DNA of 64,000 nucleotides from Ulota crispa (taxonomy: Eukaryota > Streptophyta > Bryopsida > Orthotrichales > Orthotrichaceae). Location: the NCBI GenBank assembly GCA_963920765.1, contig OY987246.1:17666868-17730867 (forward strand). The letters run 5' to 3'. Within the stretch, counting starts at the first letter, position 1. Every line of letters begins with the position of its first letter. Below the pieces are notes generated by a model. The model saw nothing but the letters and a program-made list of their open reading frames with translations, ran no database searches and was not told where the DNA came from. Both the position numbers and the translations under genes were made by a program. Positions 47,953 through 58,729 of the stretch are shown here, in pieces.

Positions 47953-48031
47953 CTCTAATGCAATCAAATATTTCTATAGTGTAAAATTTTAGGAAATTAG
48001 TAAGGGCAACCTGAATGGAATTCTAGTGTAG

Positions 48032-48317
48032 TTAGAGCATCTCTAGCATTACTTACCAAATTTGACATGGCAAAAAAATCACATTTACTTTTGAAAAACC
48101 CTCAAATTATTTGTCCCCCAAAAATAGTCAATTGACCATGCACCAAGGGGAATATACAATAGAGCTCATTAAACTTACGATGAATAATGTTTTGAAGGGC
48201 CATTGCTTGACACACTAGGATTGAGTGCCACAAGAGTAATTTGATGGGCTTGGAACATTTATCATCCAAGTATGAAGTATGTCAACCCTTTGTTGCCCAA
48301 TGCTAAAGATGTTCTTA
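48032..48317. mobile_element. PIF/Harbinger-like MITE (family D, intact copy)
   Basis: TTA-GAGCATCTCTAGCATTAC at the left, GCCCAATGCTAAAGATGTTC-TTA at the right: direct TTA duplication and imperfect inverted ends. Abuts the right end of the triple nest. Confidence 0.88.
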
Positions 48318-48538
48318 GATTTTATATCTCAAGTCTTTTGCAAAACTTGAATCTATATGAAAAATTATCCAAATGGCTTGAACTTTTTTTCCACACATAC
48401 AAACAATAGTGTTTGCATCTACCGTTGACATTTTGGTATTGTATTGTGACTCTTGTCAATGAAAACTAATTGTTTTTAGAATGTATGTTGACACTAAAAA
48501 CCCAGCTTGACCAAAGGACTACGTGTGTTGTTTAAGAG
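48318..48538. other. Spacer
   Basis: Nothing recognised. Confidence 0.3.
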
Positions 48539-48616
48539 TTAACCCCTCATTGTTGGTGGATCTTGAAATACACGGGAAATGAGAACAATTCATATGCTTA
48601 GGCAATGAGGGGTTAA
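48539..48616. mobile_element. TTAA element 15: 78-bp micro-copy
   Basis: TTAACCCCTCATTG and CAATGAGGGGTTAA are perfect inverted ends around a 50-bp core, with TTAA at both sides. Smallest member seen. Confidence 0.85.
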
Positions 48617-49845
48617 GCATGCATGGTTTTAACCTTTGGTCATCAAAGTAGAAGCTTACAATTGCATTAAAATAAAATAAAAAGTTGCTTTGCAGCAAAC
48701 AACTTGGTCTATGTTTGTCATGGACTCACAACAAAATACAACAACAACAAAGGCTTAAAGCAGTTTCCTTGATGAAAATTTCAAGAAAGATCTTGGAATC
48801 TTTTTAAGAAACATCCTTGAGAATTTTTTTGTAACAAAGTTGCTTGCAATTTTTTTATGAAAGTAGAAGCTCCTTGAGTTTGTAGAAGGTAACATTGAAC
48901 TTTCCCAACAAATGTTATACATAAGAGTAAAAATTGAAAGGATAAAACACATCTCTTGAAGTTCTAGGTCATTTTGTACAAATGTTTTTGTATTATTTTG
49001 GGTAATGTGTGATTGAGTCACTTCTCTTTCCTTGACATTTTGTATGTCTTGTTTTGAATATTTATCTTGATTTCTTCAAAACAAAAAATTTGTATCTTGT
49101 ATATTGTGTAGTTGTAGCAATATCAAACATAGAAATTTGTGAGTTGAAAAAGGCAAGAAGATAATGTAAGACAAAAACAATTGTACAAGAAGACATAGGT
49201 TGTGTTGCTTGTTGAATGATTTTAATCATGGATGCAATGACAAGGTAAGTTGAAGTCTCTAGTTTTTTGTAAATGATATTTGATCACATCTTTGAGAATT
49301 TCAATCTAATCTATGATTTAGGAAGTGAATTTTTTTTGATGAACCAAACACAATTCACAATGGCCTATGCACATTCACTCAATACTATTGAGCCAATGTG
49401 TATTTCAATACCATCTCTAAAATATACATGTTGACAATGGTCATCAAACTTGATTATAGTTGAATTTGGCATCAAGACTTAACTTATTTTGCCATCATAG
49501 CTTCATATGAATTAGATGGTCTATGTGCATTAACTCTTATTTTTTGGTTGCTATGTTGCATCATGATATTTTAATTAGAATTAGAATTTTGATTTCCGTT
49601 TACATAGGATTACAACTCATAATTTTGTAAAACACACCAAATTAAAATTAATAAATCCTTCCGCATGCATATACATAGACACACATCTATACGTATATAT
49701 TGTGTATACAAATAAATAAAACAATAATCTAATACGCCTACGTAACACATTTCTCTTCAATTTTGAGGATACTACAAAGTGAAGATGGCAAAACTTGGAT
49801 AGTAACCTAGCGTAGTAGGCTTATCATTTAGAGATCAAGTCATAC
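48617..49845. other. AT-rich stretch downstream of the last supported exon of the second gene
   Basis: Could contain further exons or the 3' UTR of the minus-strand gene. None could be supported. The 88-codon minus frame at 48755-49021 is low-complexity. Confidence 0.35.
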
Positions 49846-52800
49846 CTTTCCAAGGGCTATGGAAGCGTTTCTCTCACTAGAATTTGCCCTTCTTTCACAT
49901 TGAATACACTTCCAAATTGTATGACAATTGTAACACCACATAACATATTCAATCGCATGTATTTCTCTAATTTTGTCAATTAAAACTGCCTTATAAGCAA
50001 GTCTTGGGCAAATTCCAATTGTCTCACCTGATTCACCAAAGTGGAAATGGTTAAATCTTACCATTTTGGTAGAATTTAAAAATATAAAACTCTCAAGACT
50101 ATGGCCTAGGTCATCCACGTTAATGATGTTAGGGAAGACCTCCCATACTTGGAATGTAAATGTTACTTAAATAAAATCCTTTGTATTTTAAATTGTCATT
50201 ATACTTGTGAACATAATGAAATAAATTATAGAATGGCAATATTTTCTTCAAACAACATTTATGCAAATGGCCTCATGCACAGCCATTCTCATATTGGCTT
50301 CATTGGTTACTTGGGCTCTGCTCTCATTCCCAGTGGCATGAGAATACCCTCAAGTGAGACCCTTAACCTACAGATCGCACATTAATTAGATGTGGTTTAC
50401 ATAATTTGTCTTTAATGTTTTATTTAACCAAATGAAATACAGAATCGCATCGATTCAAAGAAAATCATTACAGTGTAGAAAACCAATCCCTAGCTATGAA
50501 CTTCAGCTTCTTGTAGAATCTTAGAAAAGAGACTTGAGTGAAATTAAAAACACAAAAACTTCATTCGTAATTGTTGATTTACTTACAATATATGTTTCAT
50601 TCCAACCATTACACATGCTGGTAGATCAAACATTTCCATTCATTATTAGTCCACTATTTTTGATAATTGTAGAGCTCAAATGCTGAATCTGGAAATTACA
50701 TCTCTTCAAGACTAAGTGGTTAGATAATTATAACATTGTGCCAAAATTTATTATTTCTTCAGAGATAATAAACCTGGTAGATACAATTTTACAATTTACA
50801 AAGGTCTCTATGAAATAAAGTTTGGCTATGGTGTGCTAATGTATGTAATCATGTTCTTCCGGTGGAGATTACATGACTAATATCACTACAAAGCTCACAT
50901 TTGTATTTCTACAATGGGTATGGTTTGCAATCGATGACACACTATGGATCAATCTAAATCAAACAAAACATTTCTAGCCCAACAACTCACACATATGTGC
51001 CAAGGTACTTGTAAGCAATCAAACTTGTTGAATGCAATTTTAAATTTTTTTTATATTTCAAGATGCAAAAAGAAAATGTGTCTCATACCTTTTTCTCAGT
51101 ATTTTCCCTCTCTATAGCATGTTGGACAGCCAAAAGATCAAATTCTTTATCAACAGTAATAAGTTTTCTTGGTATCAGTAGCAAAGCAACTGGTACACTG
51201 CCAACCCCAGGACACTAACCAGAGAATCCAGTTACAGAGAACACAAGAACAAAATTTTGATGTAATACATGTTAGTTACATATTTGATTAGTGTGTCTTG
51301 AGCTAAAAAATTAATCGTTGCAATTTTTGACCAGCTAAATTATCAGATAATCGACTCTTCACAGGCTCAGGTGACAAAGAAAAACTCCTATGATTCATTT
51401 TCAGTTCCTTCAATTAGTACTAATAGCTCGAGATGGTACAATTTTTTTACATATTTCTCACAATTCAATTGATATTTCCATTCATGATGAGCTTAGAAAG
51501 AAAAAAAGAGAAAGTGTCAACTCTATACAATGAGAGGTTGGGTTTTAGGGTGTAGGGTTTTGGGAGAGATGTCACTTCAATATTTTGTGAGGTTGGGTTG
51601 AGCATGATATTCTTTGAGTGTTCGTCAGTTTGTTCAGCTTGCATCTGCTCTAGCATTAGCCGCTCTTGCTCCTCTTTTTGTAACAATATTAAGCTCTCAG
51701 GGTAGAAAGGATCCGGCTTTGTAAGTTCTTTATAAACCTGCTTGAAATGTACCGGTAACAAATGAAAGACAAGGTGTCAATTGCTACTGATTATGCAATT
51801 ATTTGAGATTCTGCACAACAATTTTTACCAAATATCAACATACATCTCCAATACTAGAGCAACCCAATAGCTTTAAAAACTTCTCATAGTAATTCATACT
51901 GTATTGTTTATGACTAATTTTCAAGATTTATAGAGATTTTATCATTCATCAACAATATATATTTTTGGAACACATTTTACCTCTCTGAATTTAGAGGTTT
52001 AAGGAAGAGGATTGGGTTTGGATATGCAAGAGTAAAGGTTGCTTGAACAAAATCCTTTGCATTTTTGGTTGTTTTTATATTTGTGAATATAACAACAGAA
52101 ATTGCACAGTGGTGTCTCAATGAACACTGTCACTCTTACTAATAGATTGGACACTTGGCAATATTTTTTTCAAGAAATATTTATGCAGGCTAAGAGCCTC
52201 ATGCTCAAACAATCTCATGTTTGTGTGCCATTAGTTACATAGGCTCCGCATTTGTTCCTAATGACTTAAATGAGAAAATGCCCTTGCGTGAAGCCCTTAC
52301 CCTACATTCACTTCTTATTGTTGTTGAATTTTCTCTTGGATCTCTCTCATCTCCTTGGCCAATCTTTGATTCCTGAGCAAAAGAGTCACAAAGTAGAGAC
52401 ACAAAGTAGAGACACAAAGTAGAGATTTTGTTCCACTCCAACTAGCTAGCCAACCCAAACTATAGCTATCATCAAACTTTAGCCTCTAATTGTGAAAAAG
52501 GCAAATAGCTTCTCTAAGATGATACGCTTCTCTTGGCACCCCAGTAAAGTTTCAATCTATGGGACTCCATTAAGGTTAGCCATATTTGCATATTCCAATT
52601 TGAATGAAAATTCATAGAAAAATAGAGTTTTGCTGGAATAAATGGCAAATGATAGCGCACATCTAATTGAAAGAAAATAAAGAGCGCCGCACTGAATGCA
52701 TACCTTTAACGCCTCAAGTTTGCTTTTATGGATTTTGCTCTTTACAGAGAACCGCAGCTCTGATACTAATTTAGTCTTTGCAACATGAGCTAGCTAAACC

Positions 52801-55800
52801 CCAACATGGGAAGTTTGAAAAATTCTACCAAAATGTAGCTTTAAAAATTTTAAAGACTAGTACTTGAAAGTCTTAATGCGCTAGAGCTCGAAGACAAATT
52901 CAATCAAGATATGCACTCTTGACTCATACTTTTTACTTTTTTGTAATCAAGTCAACTCGACACGTAAGGTAGAAGCACCCTAAAGCAACACTTACCTTAG
53001 ATGTGGTAATTTGGAGGGTCTTTTGAGTAATAGCATATACTTTTTAGGAAATGGGTACAAATTCAAGTAAAATTGTTTTTGGAATTTTCTAAGATCATAT
53101 GAATAAATTACAAATTGTTGAAGGTAATTTTCTAAATTGACCTATTGTGAACACTAGACCTTTGAAAAAGCGACAACAAAAAAACCATGTCACACTCAAT
53201 CTTAAATCACCACATTCGCAATTTTTATTCCCTTATGTCAACTTACATGTCTAATTGGGTGCATGCATGTCTTGTTTAGATGTAGGAGTGCTTACTTTTA
53301 GGTTTAATTTTAAATATCCCTAAACGGCTAGTGTCGCTTATGAGTGCTTCTACCTAACATCGCACTATCACTATCCCCTGATACACTATTGAAGGTTTTA
53401 TAATTAGTGATATAAAATCTGCTAATTCATGATCTACATATTTTAAAACACGGGAAGATAAATAGACATTATTCACACATCTCAGCACTCAAACTCACTA
53501 TCGTCATCAAAATTTCATTCCTAAACTTCAGCTCAAAAATGATATCAAGGACAACTCGAAAATACTAAGTATCCAGCTACATGTTGGAAAAGCAGAATCA
53601 TACACGAGAATATCCTTGGGATATATAGTAGGAATTTGAAACCATCTCACAGTTGCCAACACTTCTGCATTTGCCTCTTGAAAAGTGGCTTCAAAGTATT
53701 TCAGAGCTGAGAATTCCTGTATCCCGTCGAAGTTTTGAAAATGATCAAAATTATCAGCCCATGCTTCAATTGAATCGTTCATCACTTTCTAAAGTGATAT
53801 ACATGCAATGCAAGAACCCCCATATATGCCGCAAAGAAATAAAACCAACTTTTCCAACTGAATCTTAGCAACCACTAAGGTAGGAGGCTCGTGAATGGAG
53901 GCTCATGAATGGAGCATCGAAGGGCCGAAACTGAATTTTGGGTAGGTGAAACTTCTTGAAATAATTTTCAGTAAATTGAAGAATTGGCATCTAACTTAAG
54001 TTGTTTCTTATTTTTTGAAACTTTGTGAAATTAGAAATGAAATTTTGAAGTGGAAAGACCATAGGGCTCTGAAATGGAGCACCTTCTCAAATGTACATCA
54101 CATTTACGTTGTTGAAGGGCTATGAAAAACAATTAGAGCCTCCTACTTCAGTTCTCCTTCTCCTTCTGAGCAAACAAGTTACTTCAAGGATTCCTCAAGA
54201 TGTGATTTTTTCCACAAAGAAAGCCTCAATATCAATGACTAGGATCATTACCAATCATCTTCAATCTCGCTTGTGGAAAGATTCAGGATTCTTCCGAAGG
54301 TGAGTTTGATGACACTGATGTTGATAATTAATGTATAAAGTTCAAAGTCGAACTAGTAGCTTTTAGCTACAAAACACTATAAGAACCATGCATTGCGATT
54401 TATTAACATAAGGATGATTTGTTTCCTAAACTACTATTCATCACACCATTGCAGCCAATGCATCTTTCAACATATCCAATAAGATCAGAATGCGAGATCA
54501 AATTGAGCTATTTTCACGCATGACCGTTGCAAATTAATGTCCAGCATTGCCAATGGAAGGCATTTGGAAGTCAACCGTTTGCTCCAAATTTCTGTACAGA
54601 TGCAACGTCAACGACTGTGATTCACCATTTGAAAAAAATGCTGTGTAAGAATTTTTGAAAAATCCATCACATTTGATTGCTTGCGACAAAGAATTGCTAA
54701 ATGCGGTTAAGATGCGTGTTAAGCAATTGCAAAATCCAAGATTAGAGGGAACCACAAATTGTGGAGATACAACTAAAGGCAACAAAAAGAAGCAATCCAA
54801 TCCTTGAGGCTCTCACTCCCATCTTTCGAAGTGACAGCATGTTCCTGAGAATTGTCATTTGTCACTGCCAGCACTAAAACTATGCCAAGTGCTTTCCATG
54901 AGGCTTTTACACACAAACCTCACTGAATATTGCATTTAGGTTGCCTTGACAATTAGGTTGCCTTACCTTTGAACCTAAACCTCATGACTCATCACTTGGT
55001 CATTTAACTTAGAGGTGCTTGGATACTTGAATTTCACATGAATTACAACTTCAATGTTGCTAGTTTGTTCTTTTGCAGCTTTGTTATTGTTATTATGCCC
55101 TTTAAAATTTGATTAGTGCAGTAATTATTGATACAAATTATTGTACAAGTAGTAAATATTCATATAAACATCATATTCATTAAAAGGGGAAAAATATGGG
55201 TCCCATTTATTTTTCACCTAAATCCAGAAAGTCCCCCTTAATTCAATTAAGGAGGTCACCCAAAACTTGCTCAATGAACTTTTGCCCAAAATTCTAGACT
55301 TTCTGTCCAAAAAGAGCGTATTTTTAAATGATATATATCTCATTTCATTGGAAAATAGTTAACAGATTTCCAATTCAATAAGTATGGAGTTCTTGGAAAA
55401 AAAAACAAAACAAAAAAAAACCAGAAGTCCCAATTTTTAAGAGTTGTCCCTTTTTAATGAACATGACGTTTATAGTGTGAAATGCCAAAAATTAGTGTGT
55501 GGCAACCTAAACGCAATATTCAATGTAGCACATGAAATAAGTATATCACCGCAAAGATAATGATTATGTGCACTAATACAAAAGCAACCAACTCTTCACC
55601 ATCTCGCCTTCCAATTACCTTGACATAACTTCCACTCTAAATTTCTATGAAACAACAAAACGGCTCAAGCATGTACATTCTTTTGTTTTTTCCCGCATTG
55701 AATAACTTCCAATTGAATAATATGTCGCTAGAGTGAATCCTCGGCCGTCACAGCATCATACTTTCCACTCAAATTCCATGTCACTATTGATCGATTGCTC

Positions 55801-57025
55801 CTACGCTTGAACGCGGTGCTGTCACAACAATTATAACGTTACTTTACTCCTACACTAAAAATTGCGTTCAAGTTTGCCCTCACTAATTTCTCGAATATGT
55901 AAATATTTACTACTGCAATAGTTATCATCAAAAATTATTGTAACATTTTTAAAGGGCTTGACAACAACAATGAAAGTGCAGCTGCAGAAAATCAAAAAAA
56001 CAAACTAGCAGCATCCAAGTCGTAAACCATGTGAAATCTAAGTATTTAGAAAGCTGCATGTGCCGCCAAATGGCCAAATGATGAGTCATGAGGAGATAAC
56101 TTACGAAGGTAAGGCAATCTAAATGCAATATTCAGTGTAGAAACCATCACCGACTGCATGCAGCCACCTATTTGCCAAAAATGTTAACTCGAATCTGAAC
56201 ATAAAGCATGGAATGCTACCACATCAAGTCACTCCCAATCTCTTCACTATAAACACACATTAAATATTTATTGGCCAGAAATGCCAGAAGTTCAAAAGAT
56301 CTTTTGTGTCAATTTCCAACGTGCAAACCTGGCTAGCATGCTCTAAAGACTGTAAAAAACGATATGATCTATACAACGTCATGTGATCCCGCAATTTGAT
56401 CTCACCATCCATATCAAGCGTCTTTGACTAGTGATATTTTTCGCACAAGGACTCCGTCAACAATGCAAGACAGTGAGGTCCGGCATATGCGTAAAATTGA
56501 ATAAAAGCGGATAGTGAGAGACAGAGGCCAAACTTGCAATGTGCGGGGAGATTTTGAGCCTTTTTGGCAAAATTCCTACATTTCTCATTTACAAACGGTT
56601 TTCTTAGTGCATGCACCAGATATTGCCTATATACTTACGCTATAAACAGAATTGAAAAAACTCAGTCTGTTTTTAGCCGGTTGAGTTAGGTTTCAATCGA
56701 TTTTTTTCACATCTCATTCGGCTGACTTTCTATTGTTTTTTTTGTTTTGTTTAATTTTTTTTTGCTCTCCCCGTACATTGGACCAAAGACCAAATCCTGT
56801 AAATGAAGGGCACAATGCTTGAGACAATATTCATTGTAAAGCACAAAAATAGAAGTTGGCAGCCACATTAATTGGAAAAGCACCAAAAATGAATTGATTT
56901 TGGCGACAGAGTTCCGGGCTGAAGAGGGAAGCACAATTTTACCTTGATTGGAGGAAGCAAGCGGGCCGGGAAAGATGTTGCGGCAGAGCCTCAAGGATTT
57001 GAATTTTCTGTGACACGAAGTCCAT
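49846..57025 (-). CDS. Candidate multi-exon gene of unrecognised family (incomplete model)
   Basis: Exons inferred: 57025-56943 (starts MDFVSQKIQILEALPQHLSR, donor CAAG|GTAAAA, phase 2); 56602-56329 (phase-2 acceptor, donor CCAG|GTTTGC, but an in-frame TAG at 56430-56428); 54314-54252 (VIKLTFGRILNLSTSEIEDD, donor TTG|GTAATG); 53788-53651 (KVMNDSIEAWADNFDHFQNF..., 46 codons, phase 0/0); 52793-52704 (AHVAKTKLVSELRFSVKSK..., 30 codons, 0/0, donor AAG|GTATGC); 51737-51576 (VYKELTKPDPFYPESL then a KEEQERLMLEQMQAEQ coiled-coil-like helix, 0/0); 51214-51089 (PVALLLIPRKLITVDKEF..., 42 codons, 0/0, donor AAG|GTATGA); about 50120-49846 (WEVFPNIINVDDLGHSLESF..., donor AAG|GTATGA). Four central exons join in frame without adjustment. 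At least one exon between 56329 and 54314 and one before 49846 are missing, since phases there do not match. Introns carry MITEs. Function unknown; no family recognised. It may be a real gene or a recent pseudogene. Confidence 0.5.
50150..50390 (+). mobile_element. Dispersed repeat family H, copy 2
   Basis: ATAAAATCCTTTGTATTTTA, ACAACATTTATGCAAATGGC and TTGGTTACTTGGGCT match 29585-29865. Lies in a putative intron directly beside the exon at about 50120. Confidence 0.65.
52030..52315 (+). mobile_element. Dispersed repeat family H, copy 3
   Basis: TTGAACAAAATCCTTTGCAT, GAAATATTTATGCAGGCTAA and TGCGTGAAGCCCTTACCCTA align with the other two copies. Intronic in the candidate gene. Confidence 0.65.
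52965..53356. mobile_element. MITE family C relative (AAGGTAGAAGCACCC ends)
   Basis: Ends TAAGGTAGAAGCACCCTAAA and GCTTATGAGTGCTTCTACCTA. The interior differs from the 320-bp copies. Intronic. Confidence 0.7.
53875..54149. mobile_element. MITE family C-prime, copy 2
   Basis: Ends TAAGGTAGGAGGCTCGTGAA and AATTAGAGCCTCCTACTT. The interior AATTGGCATCTAACTTAAGT matches 25955-26263. A short duplicated GTGAATGGAGGCTCATGAAT lies near the left end. Intronic. Confidence 0.8.
54917..55527. mobile_element. TA-flanked MITE family B, copy 6, interrupted
   Basis: Left CACTGAATATTGCATTTAGG, right GCAATATTCAATGTA. Carries an insertion at about 55161-55470 between CATATAAAC and GTTTATAGTGTG. Confidence 0.8.
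55161..55470. mobile_element. MITE with ATTCATTAAAAGGGG ends, nested in family B
   Basis: Left CATATTCATTAAAAGGGGAA, right GTCCCTTTTTAATGAACATG. Palindromic CTTAATTCAATTAAG-like core near 55235. No frame. Confidence 0.75.
55851..56139. mobile_element. TA-flanked MITE family B, copy 7 (inverted)
   Basis: Left TACACTAAAAATTGCGTTCA, right TGCAATATTCAGTGTA. Interior is the reverse complement of copy 1 (GCTGCATGTGCC, ATGAGTCATGAGG). Intronic in the candidate gene. Confidence 0.85.
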
Positions 57026-57185
57026 GGAAGTCCACGGACGAAACAATGTTCGGAGAAGACTTGGGCTCAACCTACTGATCACCCGGCCCCGCCCTTTTCA
57101 GCTTCAAACTGGCTGTGGCGCCAACTTAGCCAAATGCCGCCCTCATTCAAATCTTGACCCGCCAAAGAACTTTTATTTTCTATGC
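57026..57185 (-). promoter_or_regulatory. Possible 5' region of the second candidate gene
   Basis: Short GC-richer patch (CACCCGGCCCCGCCC at about 57079) directly upstream of ATG 57025. No TATA box or initiator identified. Confidence 0.3.
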
Positions 57186-57518
57186 AAAATTTCATGGATA
57201 CCCAATACCCCTGAAGTTTGCAATATTTACATAGATACCCCTGCTTTTTCAGAAATTACACAAACACACTTGGAGTCTTGGACCATAATTTTGTAGGCGT
57301 TTGTTTTGTTGTGCATGTCACCTCCCTTCTTCCTTTGTGGGCACATTGCTTCTTTTTGGTTTCATTACATTCCCTTCTTCAACATTGGTCATGAAGGAAG
57401 TATGAGCACAACAAATAAATGCCCAAAAATTATGGTCCAAGGGTATTTGCGTAATTTCTGAAAAAGCAAGGGTATCTATGTAAATATTGCAAACTTTAAG
57501 GGGTATCCATGAAATTTT
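57186..57518. mobile_element. Fold-back element with arms of about 100 bp
   Basis: Left arm AAATTTCATGGATACCCAAT, TTTGCAATATTTACATAGAT; right arm ATCTATGTAAATATTGCAAA, GGGGTATCCATGAAATTT. Core of about 120 bp, non-coding. Sits between the candidate gene's start and TTAA element 16. Confidence 0.88.
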
Positions 57519-57541
57519 CCCTATTTTCTACCCAATTTTGT

Positions 57542-58729
57542 TTAACCCCTAAATGCCCAAGGTTACTTTTCTTGTTTCAAGAAGGAATTTTGGAAGTTTT
57601 TGAATTGTAGTTGTATGATCATAGTATGATAGGAACACCCATAAGCATTAATTTAAGGGTTTTGAACATGATGACTATTAATAAACATCTAGTAAATTAC
57701 AAAATCCTATTAGGAATAGAAAATAATAAATTTGCACTTTTGAATGTATTATTTGGACATTATGAGAATAAGTTGTGAATTTTTAACAAGCAAACTGCCA
57801 TTGCACCCATAACCAACACTAAGATTTCATTTTCACATGTTGTACATCCTTGTAATTACATCTCTTTATTTCCACAGATTTTCCAAGATTTTAGAGGTGA
57901 CAATTATGGGGACACTAACGCTTATGGGTGCTCCTACCTTAAACATTGAAAGAAAAGTATAACCATAGGATTTTGAACTTTCAAGGCTTCTAGATGATGC
58001 TGCCAAAAAAATCTAAAACAACCATCCATATGTTATAATATTTGTGGCTGAATGTATAGATAAGTAAAAATTCATTATTTTTTTTGCACTTGTCTAAAAC
58101 TTGTTACGCCAAACTAGTAGCTTTTGGGTGCAAAACAAGGAAACAATTGCATATGAAGATTTAGTCTTTATTTTTGTTACTTCAAAACAAGTGAATCCCC
58201 TTTCAAATCCATGACAACAATTTCACAAAAGAACTTGCAATGCAATAATCAAAGAGATACCACCTAACACAATGAGAAATTTTAGCTTCAATTATTGGCA
58301 AAAATTATAATGAACAAAGAGAATTAAAAAATGGATGAATTTTGATTTCTATAAGAGAGACATTCCAAGCAAAATTAGCATAAAAATACACTTGAATCTT
58401 ATTAGATGATGAGTTTTTGATATATTGAGGCTCCTCACTAACTAGGGGGAGATCTTGACTTTATTTTCAACTTATTGCCCATTTTTCCAAAGTGGCATCT
58501 TGCCATAAGCTCTTCAATGACACTTTTAATACATAGGCATGCTTGGAATTTAGCTTTTACCAAAAATAATTAAAATGCAACATGAAAAACATTCAAATTG
58601 AACAATGAAACTAATTTTAGACTACAACGTCTCCAATGTTTTTTTTAAAACATTCAAATGTTTCCCTTCAACAAGGTATAAAAGTTTACTAAACACAAAG
58701 TTTTGGCACCTTGGGCATTTTGGGGTTAA
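57542..58729. mobile_element. TTAA element 16, TAAATGCCC subtype, interrupted
   Basis: TTAACCCCTAAATGCCCAAG and CCTTGGGCATTTTGGGGTTAA. Holds a family C insertion at 57626-57942. Confidence 0.85.
57626..57942. mobile_element. MITE family C, copy 4 (nested)
   Basis: Ends ATGATAGGAACACCCATAAG and TATGGGTGCTCCTACCTTA. Interior identical in order to 34433-34755. Confidence 0.88.

Larger units (their letters stand above)
47240..48030. mobile_element. TA-flanked MITE family B, copy 5, outer shell of a triple nest
   Basis: Left TACCCTAAATATTGCATATA, right GAATTCTAGTGTA. Family B landmarks flank the insertion at 47447-47952, placed after GATAAAAATTATTGTACAA. Confidence 0.8.

Noticed and set aside
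54091-54303. Plus-strand exon ending in a GTGAGT donor
   Set aside because: Overlaps a C-prime MITE, while the minus strand at the same place has an exon-like open segment with acceptor and donor. The donor match alone is weak evidence.
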